64,000 nt of DNA from Isoptericola luteus. Its GTDB lineage: Bacteria; Actinomycetota; Actinomycetes; Actinomycetales; Cellulomonadaceae. The stretch covers positions 142,838 through 206,837 of the forward strand of contig NZ_JAIXCQ010000008.1 in assembly GCF_020297055.1 (NCBI RefSeq), read 5' to 3'. The notes below the pieces were generated by a model. The model had not been told where the DNA came from. It saw only the letters and a list, made by a program, of their open reading frames with translations, and did not search any database. The position numbers and the translations under genes are program-made. Of this stretch, positions 11,232 to 20,310 are shown in pieces (position 1 is the stretch's first letter; every line of letters begins with the position of its first letter).

Positions 11232-11247
11232 GCCGCTCAGTATGGGG

Positions 11248-11290
11248 AGTTATATAACTTGGAGCAAGAGGCGGAACGAGTTATATAACT
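11248..11290. promoter_or_regulatory. Two identical 12-bp palindromes AGTTATATAACT before the AlbA_2 gene
   Basis: AGTTATATAACT is at 11248-11259 and again at 11279-11290, both exact, centre to centre 31 bp (about three helical turns). They lie 17-59 bases upstream of the minus-strand start at 11231. TATA-rich sequence stands out in this GC-rich window, and the proximal copy could also contain the -10 element. Binding by the winged-helix protein next door is inferred. Confidence 0.75.
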
Positions 11291-11329
11291 TCCATTCCAC
11301 TGATGCCTGCCTGGCCGGCTCCGCACGGA

Positions 11330-11752
11330 TCAGGGCCGAGCCGCGACCTGGCGCTCACCCCACGCGCGGGCGACCTCGGCGCACGCGGCGTGGTGGGCCG
11401 GGTCGACGACGAGGACGAGGTTGCCGGCGTGGTCGCTGTACTGCGCCTCGACGTTCACGCCGGCGTCGGCGAGCAGCGCGGCCACGGTGCCGAGCTGGCC
11501 CGGCGTCTCCTGGTCCAGACGCAACATCACGACGTCGTGCAGGCAGGCGGGCCCCAGGCCGGCGTGCTCGACGGCGTCGCGGGCAGCCGGGCCGTCGAGG
11601 ACGAGGTAGTGCGCGACGGCGGTCGAGCCGGTCGCGAACACGCCCCCGCCTTCGAGGCTCACCCCCGCCTCGCCGAGAGCTCGGCCCAGCGCGGCCAGCG
11701 TGCCGGGGTGGTGGGCAAGGACGATCTCGAGGTCCTGCATCGTGGTGGTCAT
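11330..11752 (-). CDS. ACT-domain protein
   Basis: A 140-residue protein made of two ACT-like units: about residues 5-60 (EIVLAHHPGTLAALGRALGEAGVSLEGGG) and about 72-130 (VVMLRLDQETPGQLGTVAALLADAGVNVEAQYSD). ACT domains bind amino acids or other small ligands and form regulatory dimers. No enzyme domain is attached. The ATG at 11752 was chosen because it starts the first ACT strand; an ATG four codons later is possible. It diverges from an ArsR-like regulator across 64 bp with an inverted repeat, so the two are probably linked in function. Confidence 0.8.
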   Translation of the reverse strand: MTTTMQDLEIVLAHHPGTLAALGRALGEAGVSLEGGGVFATGSTAVAHYLVLDGPAARDAVEHAGLGPACLHDVVMLRLDQETPGQLGTVAALLADAGVNVEAQYSDHAGNLVLVVDPAHHAACAEVARAWGERQVAARP

Positions 11753-11761
11753 GTCGGCACC

Positions 11762-11807
11762 GTACGGCGGAAACGCTTCGGCGGCGGCCGAAACGTCGTC
11801 GCCGTAC
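11762..11807. promoter_or_regulatory. Nested inverted repeat between ACT and ArsR-like genes
   Basis: GTACGGCG (11762-11769) and CGCCGTAC (11800-11807) form outer arms. TTCGGC (11777-11782) and GCCGAA (11787-11792) form an inner palindrome. GAAACG occurs twice, at 11770 and 11790. It fills most of the divergent gap and is a probable operator. Confidence 0.55.
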
Positions 11808-11816
11808 CGTGGCCCG

Positions 11817-12548
11817 ATGAGCGTGAGGGTGGGCCACCGGGCGGGCAAGGACGTGAGCGGCAGGGACTTCACGGCGGTCGGACGCGCCCTGGCGGCGCCG
11901 GTGCGGTCCACCGTGCTGAACCTGCTGATCGACGGCAGCAGCAGGCCCGCGGGCGAGCTCGCGCGCGCCGCGGGCGTGCGGCCGTCGACGGCCAGCGAGC
12001 ACCTCGCCGCCCTGGTGGACGCCGGCTTCGTGGTGGCGGAGCCGCGCGGGCGGCAGCGGTTCTTCCGGCTCGCGGACGCCCGCGTCGCCGACGCGCTGGA
12101 GACGCTGGGGGAGCTGTGCCCGCCCGCGCCCGTCGTCAGCCTGCGGCAGTCGCGGGAGCAGGCGCGGCTCGCCCGCGCCCGGCTCTGCTACGACCACCTG
12201 GCAGGGCGGCTCGGCGTGGCGGTCACCGACGCCATGGTCGGCCGTGGCTGGCTGGGCGACGGGCTCGTCGTCACCTCCGCCGGGAGGACTGGCCTCGTGG
12301 ACAGGGGGGTCGACGTCGACGCGGCCGGGAGCGGTCGTCGCCCGCTCACCCGCGCCTGCCCGGACTGGACCGAGCGGCGTGAGCACCTCGCCGGAGCGCT
12401 GGGTGCCGCCGTCGCCGGGCGGTTCCTCGCCGCCGGCTGGGTCGCGCGGCGTGGGAGCACGCGGGGCCTGGCCGTCACCGAGGCGGGGCTGGTGGCGCTC
12501 GCGGACGAGTGGGGCGTGCCGGCGGACCTGCTCGACGTTCCCTGCTGA
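11817..12548 (+). CDS. ArsR-like winged-helix transcriptional regulator
   Basis: A 243-residue protein. Residues about 18-90 form an ArsR-type winged helix: ALAAPVRSTVLNLLIDGSSRPAGELARAAGVRPSTASEHLAALVDAGFVVAEPRGRQRFFRL (shown here only to name the helices; key parts are PAGELARAAGV and STASEHLAAL). The C-terminal half (CYDHLAGRLGVAVTDAM, WTERREHLAGALGAA) is a conserved domain seen in longer ArsR-type regulators. The start at the ATG at 11817 fits the divergent promoter; a longer open frame runs back through the opposite gene. Its likely target is the ACT-domain gene and itself. Confidence 0.82.
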   Translation: MSVRVGHRAGKDVSGRDFTAVGRALAAPVRSTVLNLLIDGSSRPAGELARAAGVRPSTASEHLAALVDAGFVVAEPRGRQRFFRLADARVADALETLGELCPPAPVVSLRQSREQARLARARLCYDHLAGRLGVAVTDAMVGRGWLGDGLVVTSAGRTGLVDRGVDVDAAGSGRRPLTRACPDWTERREHLAGALGAAVAGRFLAAGWVARRGSTRGLAVTEAGLVALADEWGVPADLLDVPC

Positions 12549-12681
12549 CCTCGGCGCCGAGCCCCGTGCCCGGGGCGTCCGTTCGCCGCGCGCGATCGCG
12601 CTACGTCTGACACCGTCGTAGGTGGCGGTCGTCCGCGAAGGCGCGGGACGGAGCCAGTCACCGGAGTGCGGGAGGGCACCG

Positions 12682-15600
12682 ATGGTGGAGGGTCACGGGA
12701 CGGCGCGCCGGTCGGCGCGGCGCCGCAGGAGGCGTCGCGGCAGGCGCCGCTTCAGCAGGGGATGGTCGGCGCTCGGGGCCGCCGCGATCGCGCTGCCGAT
12801 GCTGCTGGTGCCCGCGACCACGGCGTCCGCGGCGGAATGGGGCGGCAGCAAGACCGTCACCAGCGGGCCGGGCCCGTACGAGCCGGGCGAGAACGTCACG
12901 TTTGTCCTGACGTTCTCGTGCTCGGACCCCAACGACGACCCGTGCGCCGACACGACCATGACGGACCCGCTGCCCGCGCCGCTCGAGATCGTCAGCGCGG
13001 ACGTCATCAGCGGGGACGGCGAGGTGGTGGCGGACCCCGGCACGAACACCGCCGTCTACACCAACCCCGGCGAGATCCCCACGGGCGACCAGGTGCAGAT
13101 CAGCGTCATCGCGACGGTGCCGCCCGACACACCACGCAGCTTCGACGGCACCGACGTCACGAACAGCGCGACGATCGTGTCGGACAACGCTCCCGAACTC
13201 CCGGTGGAGGCCGACGTCCCGCTGACGGTGCCGCTGGTTCTCGACTCGGAGACCAGCAAGTCGATCGACCCCGAGGGGGCGATCGCGAGCCCCGGCACGA
13301 CGGCGACCATGACCCTCGGGGGCAGCAACGGCTCCAACGACCCGGTGGACACGCTGGTCCTCCAGGAGCCGGCGCCGGGGACGGTCCCGAACCCCTTCAC
13401 GTACCTCGGCTTCACCGGGTTCGGCGACGTCTCGTGGCCCGCCGGCGCGACCTCCGCGGAGGTGACGTTCGCCTGCGCGGACGGGTCGACGCCGGCGGAG
13501 ACCACGACCGACGTCGACACGCTCCCCGGCCCGCCCGCCGGGTGCGTGGTCGAGGGCTTCACCGTCGAGTTCACCGGCGAGATCGAGCAGGGTGCCGCCG
13601 CGTCCGTGCCCGTGGTGGTCGAGCAGACCGAGGCCGTCACCGGGCTCACCGCCTCGACGACGGTGGCGAACACCGTGTCCTCGAACGTCACCGACGCCGA
13701 GGGCGGCGCGTCCGAGCCGACGACGGCGAGCGACACGTACGTCATCACGCCGCCGAACAACGCGGTGACGGCGGCCAAGTCCTTCGACCCGGAAGTGGTG
13801 AGCGCCGGCGACCCGACGACGGTCACGATCGGCGCCACGAACGACGGGGACCCGATCACGTCGATGACGATCACCGAGCCGTCGCCGGGCACCGACAGCC
13901 CCTTCGAGGGCGACGACCCGCTGACGTTCACCGGGTGGGGCACGGACGACGACGGGGACGGCGTCGGCGACGGCACGGTGCAGTGGCCCACGGGCGCGGA
14001 CGCCGCGACCGTGACGTACTCCTGCGCCGAGGGCGGCACCGAGGTCGTGGACGCGACGGCTCCGGACACGCTGCCCGACCCGCCGGCGGGATGCACCGTC
14101 GTCGGGTTCGAGGTCGAGTTCACGGGCGAGATCGTCACCGGCGCGACCGCCTCGCTCCCGTTCACCGCGGACACCGACCCGGACCAGGCGGAGGACGACG
14201 TCCTCCATCCCAACGAGATCACCGCGATCATCCCCAACGCCGAGGACACCGACGCGGCGACCGTGGAGACGCTCACAGACCGGCTCGCGACGGAGACGAC
14301 AAAGCAGATCTCCCCGTCGACGTTCCCCGCCCTGCCGGGCCAGACTGTCGTCGTCCAGCTCCCGTCGCAGCTCCTGCCGTTCGGCGAGGACGGGTCGACG
14401 ACGAACGCGGACCAGGTGATCGTCCAGGACCCGACCGACCCGACGAGCCCCGACGAGTGGTCCCAGAACTTCGTGCCGACGAGCGTGCGGTCCACGGACG
14501 TGCCGACGGAGTCGACGTTGACGGTCAACTACTGGGACGGCGACTCCTGGGAGCCCGCCCCCGGATGCACCTTCGTCGGGCCGACGACGGCGAGCTGCGA
14601 CCTGCCGGACGACGCACAGGGTGTCCAGTTCGTCTACGACTCCACCGGGGACGGGTTCCCCCCGGGAACGAGCTTCCAGCCGAACTTCACCGCCTCCTAC
14701 ACCGGCCCGACCGACCGGGACGCCCCGATCGAGAACTGCGGCGCCTCGAGCGCATCGTCGGGCGCGGTGCCGCCGACGGAGCCGGCGGTGGGCTGCGACA
14801 CGGTGGACCCGTTCCCGGTGCCCACGGACCCGGGCGAGCTGGACTTCATCAGCAAGAACTTCCTGGGAGAGGACCCGCCTACTGTGCGGGCGCGGACCCA
14901 GGACCAGGTGACCGCCGAGATCACCTGGTCCACCAACGGGTTCTCCGGCGTCGACCCGATGGTGGTGAGTGACATCGCCGACCCCGAGGGAACGGCCGTC
15001 GACCAGTCGTTCTACGACGCCTTCGACCTCGTGAGCATCGGGGAGATCGACGCCGGGGTCGACCCGCTCATCGAGTACGACGCGATCGTGGGCGTGGAGC
15101 TGTACGACGGGTCCACGTGGACCCAGGCGGCGAACTCCACGTGCACGACGGCGACACCCTGTGACGGCGGGATGCCGGCCGTGCCGCTCACCGGCGCGGA
15201 GCAGGCCTCGACCGTCTCGGTGCGGATCACGTACGTCGAGTCGCCGACCCGGTCGGCGGACGACGATCCCACGGTGCCGCACCCCGGCGAGGGCGTGGCC
15301 CGCTCCACCCAGGCGGACGGGCGCCACCTGGACCTGACCTTCCAGCTCCGGGACGTACGGCGCAGCGACGGGGAGCCGGTGCTCGGCTCCACCGAGGGCA
15401 CCATCTACAACCTGCCGGACGATCCTGGCACGGTCCGCGACACCGCGAGCGGCACCGCCACGTTCGACGGCACGGACTACACCGACTCGGACCTCGACGA
15501 CGTCCTCGTCCTCGACCAGCCGGTGAACGTCTCGATCACCAAGGACTGGACCGGTGGCCCGCTCTCCGTGCCGCCGGACGGCACCCCGGACGAGGCCTAC

Positions 15601-18600
15601 CCGTCGACGCATGCCGTCATCACGTCGACCAACGACTCCGTCCAACGGGTCGACACCCTGCGGATCGCGGAACCGAGCACGGCGAACGACGAGCTGGTCG
15701 TCGACCCGGAGACCGCTCCAGGCACGCAGCCGTTCGACGCGTTCACCCTGATCGCCCTCGCGGTCACCGCACCGGAGGGGACCGGCACCACGACGGTCAC
15801 GCTGACGTCGGTGGGCGGGGGGACGGCCGACTACACGGAGGCCGAGGCGGAGGCGCTGACGGCCGCGGACCTCGCCGACGTCGTCGGCGTGGCCGTCGAG
15901 TTCGACGGCCGCATCGTCTCGGAGGCGCAAGGCGTGCTGGACCTGACGCTCCAGCTGCGCGAGCTCGACCGCTACACGGGCGAACGGATCACCGTGGACG
16001 GCTACTCCCCGGTGCCGAACAGCGCCGGGACGGAGCTGATCGAGCCGGGCGGCACGGCCGATCAGCAGCCCCAGGCCTGGGACACCGCGGACATGGAGCT
16101 GCAGGACGCCGCGATCTCGATGGTGCAGACCAAGTCGTTCGACCCGACCACGATCGTCGAACCGGGGTCGGACGCCGAGCCCAACCCGACGTCGGTCCTG
16201 ACGATCACCGGGCAGCCCACGGGCCCGTCGCGCGCCGTCGAGATGACGCTCACCGACGTCGACGGCAGCTTCTGGAACCAGTACGACCTGGTCGGCTTCG
16301 GCGGCTCCACCCTGACCGCGCCCATCGACCAGGTCCAGGTCGACGCCTGCGTCAGCGGGACGTACGACGAGACGAGCGACACGTTCGCCGACTGCACCTG
16401 GACCAACGGCACGCCGTCCGGCGCCTTTGCGCTGCCCGCGGGCGTCGACCCGGCGACAGTCACCGGCCTGCGCCTCACCTTCACCCGTGCTGACGGCGCC
16501 ATCTGGGAGAACCCGGCCAACCCGGTGCAGGCGGTGGACCTCGAGGTCCAGGTGCGCGACACCCTCCGGTCCGACCCTGGTACCCCGGTGCCGAGCGACC
16601 TGGCGCAGAACGACCCGGCCCCCGGCGAGGACGCGCCCGGGATCGCGACCAACGACGTCACCTCGACGGTGACAGGTGCCGACCTCGTGCCCGACCCGGA
16701 CGACCCGACAGGCCCGCTGGTCCCCGTGAGCGGCGACGCCGAGGCGACGTCGACCATCACCTACCAGCACACGACGAACGGCGTCGAGATCGTCAAGGCC
16801 TTCGACGGCGTGATCAGCGGCGGCATCGAGGCTCCGGCTGACGTGTTCCCCATGACCCTCAGCGTCACCAACTCCGGGAACCGGCCGGTCTACGACCTCG
16901 ACGTCGTCGACGCCCAGATGCCCGTCGATGCCGAGGGTCCTCAGCTGCGGCTCGCCGAAGACGTGGACCCGCAGATCACCTATGCGCTCGAGGGCGCGGC
17001 GCCCGACCCGGCCAACGGCGACCCGTTGCCCACGACGGAGGCGGGGACCGGCGACCAGGTGACCGCCGACGTCGAGGGCGACCTGGAGGCCCTGGAGTTC
17101 ACGTTCCCGGAGGGGACGGTGCTCGAGGTCGGCCAGACGTACACCATCACGGTCATGGTGCAGTTCCGGGTCGGGATCGAGCCGCAGACCCTCGTGGAGA
17201 ACACGGCCGGCGTCACCGGCGACCGTCCCTGGGACGTCTGCCAGAACGAGAACGCGGCGGGGGAGCCGATCGACGGCACCCTCGACGCCGAGACCGGGCA
17301 GTGCCTGGCGAGCGCCGACGTCACGCCGACCGCCGCGGCCACGCTCCAGCAGCGCAAGCTCGTCCGGGCGACGAGCGACGAGTACCCGCTGGGGATCATC
17401 GTCGACCCCGGCCAGTCGGGAGACGTGACCCCCGAGGAGTGCGAGGCGGACGCGGACGGTTTCTACGCCTACCCCTGCACTCCCGTCGTCCCGCCCGGCC
17501 AGAACGAGACCTGGCGCATCCGGGTGGACAACGTCGGCAACCTGCCGATGGACACGCTCGTGCTCTACGACCGGCTCCCGACGCCCGGTGACACCGGGAC
17601 CATCACCGACCCCCCGCGCGGTTCCCAGTGGACGCCGGTTCTCACCAACGATCCGCCGCCGGTGCTGGCCGAGGCGCCGGAGGGGGCGGAGGCGACGTTC
17701 TACTACACCACCTCGGACGTCCTCTGCGAGGACGACATCGACACGCCGCTCGACCCGACGTGCCCGACCGATCCCGCGACGGGCTGGGCGGAGCTCACGG
17801 CGGACGTGAGCGAGGACGTCTACTCCCAGGTCACCGCGTTCAAGGCGGTCGTGACCTTCGACGAGGCCAGCCTCTTCGAGCCGGGCGACTTCGTCGCCCT
17901 CGACGGCACCACCACGACCCCGTCCGAGGCTCCCGAGGCGGGGGACGAGTCGATCGCCTGGAACTCCGCCGCGGCGGGCGGCATCGTCATCGCGCAGTCG
18001 GGCGACCGGTTCAACCAGGTGCCGGCCGAGGGCGTCAAGGTCGGCGTCGCCACGGCGACGGGCTCCCTCGAGGTGAACAAGGCCGTCACGGGTGACGGCG
18101 CGGGGTACGCGCCGGGCACCTTCGACGTGATCGTGCAATGCACGTCGGCGGTGGGGACGTGGGTCGAGACCGAGCTGGACCCGATCACCGTGACGGTGAC
18201 ACCGGGTGTCTCGGTGACCGTGCCCAACCTGCCGTACGGCGCCGAGTGCACGCTCACGGAGGACGACGGCGCCGGGCAGACGGACTTCACCGTCGACCCC
18301 GCGTCGGTGACGATCCAGGAGACCGCGGCCGCGGGGATCACCATCACCAACTCGTACGACCTCGCGAGCCTCGAGCTGTCGAAGGCCGTCGAGAGCGACG
18401 CCGTCGACCAGGACGGCGACCCCGTGTCGTACGGGCCGTTCGAGGCCGCGGTGGAGTGCACGTTCCTCGACGAGGAGGTCGTCGCGGACGGGTACGTGCC
18501 CGGCAGCCCGATGGTCGTCGAGCTCTCCGGGGACGGCGCACCCGTGGCGCTCACCGGACTGCCGGTGAACTCCGCGTGCACGGTGACCGAGACGGTCACC

Positions 18601-20286
18601 GCCGGTGCCGCCGCGACGTCGATGACCGTCGCGCAGCCTGGCGAGGACCCCGTCACCACCGGCGGCACGTCCGTCGACGTGACGATCGTCCCGGACGGCG
18701 TCGTGACCATCGGGACGCAGGTCGGCGTGACCAACACGTACGACGTCGGTGCGATCGACCTGCAGAAGGTGGTCGACGGCGAGGGTGCGCAGGCGTACGG
18801 AACGGGTCCGTTCAGGATCACCGTCACGTGCACCTACGACGACGACGGCGACGGGCCGCTCGCACCGCGCCCGGTCTACGACGGCACCGTGGTGCTGGGT
18901 GGTGCCGGGCCGCTCGACGCGGAGATCGCCAACCTGCCCGCGGGCGCGGTGTGCGAGGTCGCCGAGGTCGACGACGCCGGCGCCACCGGGGCGGTCGTCG
19001 TCCCGGACACGGTGACCGTCGGCGCCGACGAGACCGCGGAGGTCGTCGTCACGAACACGTTCGACGTCGGCACCGTCGAGGTGGTCAAGGAGCTCGCCGG
19101 CCTCGGGGCGCTGTACGGTCCGGGACCGTTCGAGGTGGAGCTGGCCTGCACCTACGACGGAGTCGAGCTCACGGTGCCCGGCGGTGCCACCCGGGAGTTC
19201 ACCCAGGGTGATCCCGCCGTCTACGACGGTCTGCCGGTCGGTGCCGAGTGCACCGTCACCGAGACGGACACCTTCGGTGCGTGGTCCACCACCATCACGG
19301 TGGATGACGGCGAGCCGCTGGACGGCACGACGGTGGACGTCGTCGTGCCGGACGCGACCGACGGCGACCCGACGACCGTGACCGTCGACATGACGAACAC
19401 GTTCGAGACGAGCCCGCTGGTGGTGCGCAAGGTGGTGGACGGCGACGGCGTGGCCTTCGCCCCGGCGATGCCCGACGTGCCCGACCTGCCGACGACGCTC
19501 GAGGAGCTTGCCGACTTCGACTTCGGCTCGATCCCGTTCGAGGAGCTCCCGTACGCGGTCACCCTGGAGTGCACCGACAGCCAGGGTGATGTGGTCGAGG
19601 TCGTCCCCGGCGGGCCCGACCGCCGGTTCGGACCCGGCTTCCCGGCGCTCTACTTCGGGCTCCAGGACGGCGACACGTGCACGGTGACGGAGACGGACGA
19701 CGGCGGGGCGACGTCGATGGCCATCAGCCCGGACCCGGTCGTGGTCGACGGGGAGGCGACGTTCGAGGAGCCTGTCGAGGTGCTGGTGACGAACACCTAC
19801 GACACGGGGGCGATCGTGGTGGACAAGGTGGTGGAGTTCGAGGGCGCGCCGTACGACGTCGGGCCGTTCGAGGTCGCGCTCGAGTGCACCTTCCAGGGTG
19901 CGGGCATCGACGTCCCGGGCGGGGCGGCGCGGGAGATCGCCGCCGGGGACACCGTCACCTACGACGGGCTTCCCGTCGGCGCCGACTGCGTGCTGACCGA
20001 GACGGACGACGGTGGCGCGGCCGTGGTGGAGGTGTCGGGCGTCGACGACGGCGAGCCCGGAGCGGTGACGGTGGCAGCCGACCCGGCGTCGGTTGCTGTG
20101 ACCAACACCTTCGGCCCGTCGCCGCCGCCGCCGGCGCCGGCACCGGGGCCCGACCCCGGCACCGACGCTGCGTCGCCGGCCTGGCTTCCCCGCACCGGTG
20201 GCGACGTCAGATGGCTCATCGGTCTCGCGGTGCTGGTGACGGCCGCGGGAGTGGTTCTGCTGACCGTGCGCCGTCGCGCCTCCTGA
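12682..20286 (+). CDS. Giant secreted LPxTG-anchored repeat surface protein
   Basis: A 2534-residue protein. A strong GGGAGGG ribosome site precedes the ATG at 12682. A basic N-terminus and hydrophobic stretch (GAAAIALPMLLVPATTASA) form a signal peptide. Residues about 60-1790 hold recurring beta-rich units that open with motifs such as TKSIDPEG, AKSFDPEV, TKSFDPTT and VKAFDGV, resembling DUF11-like adhesin domains. From residue about 1794 there are six prealbumin-like DUF5979-type repeats. The C-terminus is a Pro-rich spacer, LPRTGG at residue 2502, a hydrophobic helix and RRRAS, a classic sortase signal. It should be covalently bound to peptidoglycan and act in adhesion or as a stalk. No sortase gene is in the window. 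Confidence 0.93.
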   Translation: MVEGHGTARRSARRRRRRRGRRRFSRGWSALGAAAIALPMLLVPATTASAAEWGGSKTVTSGPGPYEPGENVTFVLTFSCSDPNDDPCADTTMTDPLPAPLEIVSADVISGDGEVVADPGTNTAVYTNPGEIPTGDQVQISVIATVPPDTPRSFDGTDVTNSATIVSDNAPELPVEADVPLTVPLVLDSETSKSIDPEGAIASPGTTATMTLGGSNGSNDPVDTLVLQEPAPGTVPNPFTYLGFTGFGDVSWPAGATSAEVTFACADGSTPAETTTDVDTLPGPPAGCVVEGFTVEFTGEIEQGAAASVPVVVEQTEAVTGLTASTTVANTVSSNVTDAEGGASEPTTASDTYVITPPNNAVTAAKSFDPEVVSAGDPTTVTIGATNDGDPITSMTITEPSPGTDSPFEGDDPLTFTGWGTDDDGDGVGDGTVQWPTGADAATVTYSCAEGGTEVVDATAPDTLPDPPAGCTVVGFEVEFTGEIVTGATASLPFTADTDPDQAEDDVLHPNEITAIIPNAEDTDAATVETLTDRLATETTKQISPSTFPALPGQTVVVQLPSQLLPFGEDGSTTNADQVIVQDPTDPTSPDEWSQNFVPTSVRSTDVPTESTLTVNYWDGDSWEPAPGCTFVGPTTASCDLPDDAQGVQFVYDSTGDGFPPGTSFQPNFTASYTGPTDRDAPIENCGASSASSGAVPPTEPAVGCDTVDPFPVPTDPGELDFISKNFLGEDPPTVRARTQDQVTAEITWSTNGFSGVDPMVVSDIADPEGTAVDQSFYDAFDLVSIGEIDAGVDPLIEYDAIVGVELYDGSTWTQAANSTCTTATPCDGGMPAVPLTGAEQASTVSVRITYVESPTRSADDDPTVPHPGEGVARSTQADGRHLDLTFQLRDVRRSDGEPVLGSTEGTIYNLPDDPGTVRDTASGTATFDGTDYTDSDLDDVLVLDQPVNVSITKDWTGGPLSVPPDGTPDEAYPSTHAVITSTNDSVQRVDTLRIAEPSTANDELVVDPETAPGTQPFDAFTLIALAVTAPEGTGTTTVTLTSVGGGTADYTEAEAEALTAADLADVVGVAVEFDGRIVSEAQGVLDLTLQLRELDRYTGERITVDGYSPVPNSAGTELIEPGGTADQQPQAWDTADMELQDAAISMVQTKSFDPTTIVEPGSDAEPNPTSVLTITGQPTGPSRAVEMTLTDVDGSFWNQYDLVGFGGSTLTAPIDQVQVDACVSGTYDETSDTFADCTWTNGTPSGAFALPAGVDPATVTGLRLTFTRADGAIWENPANPVQAVDLEVQVRDTLRSDPGTPVPSDLAQNDPAPGEDAPGIATNDVTSTVTGADLVPDPDDPTGPLVPVSGDAEATSTITYQHTTNGVEIVKAFDGVISGGIEAPADVFPMTLSVTNSGNRPVYDLDVVDAQMPVDAEGPQLRLAEDVDPQITYALEGAAPDPANGDPLPTTEAGTGDQVTADVEGDLEALEFTFPEGTVLEVGQTYTITVMVQFRVGIEPQTLVENTAGVTGDRPWDVCQNENAAGEPIDGTLDAETGQCLASADVTPTAAATLQQRKLVRATSDEYPLGIIVDPGQSGDVTPEECEADADGFYAYPCTPVVPPGQNETWRIRVDNVGNLPMDTLVLYDRLPTPGDTGTITDPPRGSQWTPVLTNDPPPVLAEAPEGAEATFYYTTSDVLCEDDIDTPLDPTCPTDPATGWAELTADVSEDVYSQVTAFKAVVTFDEASLFEPGDFVALDGTTTTPSEAPEAGDESIAWNSAAAGGIVIAQSGDRFNQVPAEGVKVGVATATGSLEVNKAVTGDGAGYAPGTFDVIVQCTSAVGTWVETELDPITVTVTPGVSVTVPNLPYGAECTLTEDDGAGQTDFTVDPASVTIQETAAAGITITNSYDLASLELSKAVESDAVDQDGDPVSYGPFEAAVECTFLDEEVVADGYVPGSPMVVELSGDGAPVALTGLPVNSACTVTETVTAGAAATSMTVAQPGEDPVTTGGTSVDVTIVPDGVVTIGTQVGVTNTYDVGAIDLQKVVDGEGAQAYGTGPFRITVTCTYDDDGDGPLAPRPVYDGTVVLGGAGPLDAEIANLPAGAVCEVAEVDDAGATGAVVVPDTVTVGADETAEVVVTNTFDVGTVEVVKELAGLGALYGPGPFEVELACTYDGVELTVPGGATREFTQGDPAVYDGLPVGAECTVTETDTFGAWSTTITVDDGEPLDGTTVDVVVPDATDGDPTTVTVDMTNTFETSPLVVRKVVDGDGVAFAPAMPDVPDLPTTLEELADFDFGSIPFEELPYAVTLECTDSQGDVVEVVPGGPDRRFGPGFPALYFGLQDGDTCTVTETDDGGATSMAISPDPVVVDGEATFEEPVEVLVTNTYDTGAIVVDKVVEFEGAPYDVGPFEVALECTFQGAGIDVPGGAAREIAAGDTVTYDGLPVGADCVLTETDDGGAAVVEVSGVDDGEPGAVTVAADPASVAVTNTFGPSPPPPAPAPGPDPGTDAASPAWLPRTGGDVRWLIGLAVLVTAAGVVLLTVRRRAS
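18061..20113 (+). repeat. Six DUF5979-type prealbumin-like repeats within the surface protein
   Basis: Each unit is about 100-130 codons. It opens with a strand such as GSLEVNKAV, ASLELSKAV, GAIDLQKVV, GTVEVVKEL, SPLVVRKVV or GAIVVDKVV. It passes through (Y/P)GPFEV.L.CT(Y/F) and AxCTVTETD and ends VTNT(F/Y). Units begin near 18061, 18361, 18745, 19069, 19411 and 19807. The fifth is lengthened by an acidic, proline-rich insertion. Confidence 0.8.
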
Positions 20287-20310
20287 CCCGCGCCTCGTCG
20301 ACGTGGGTGC

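Noticed and set aside
12658..18138. 1826-codon open frame on the minus strand
   Set aside because: It is antisense to the giant surface protein. Its product is Arg/Val/Gly/His-rich without domains, as expected for a high-GC shadow frame.
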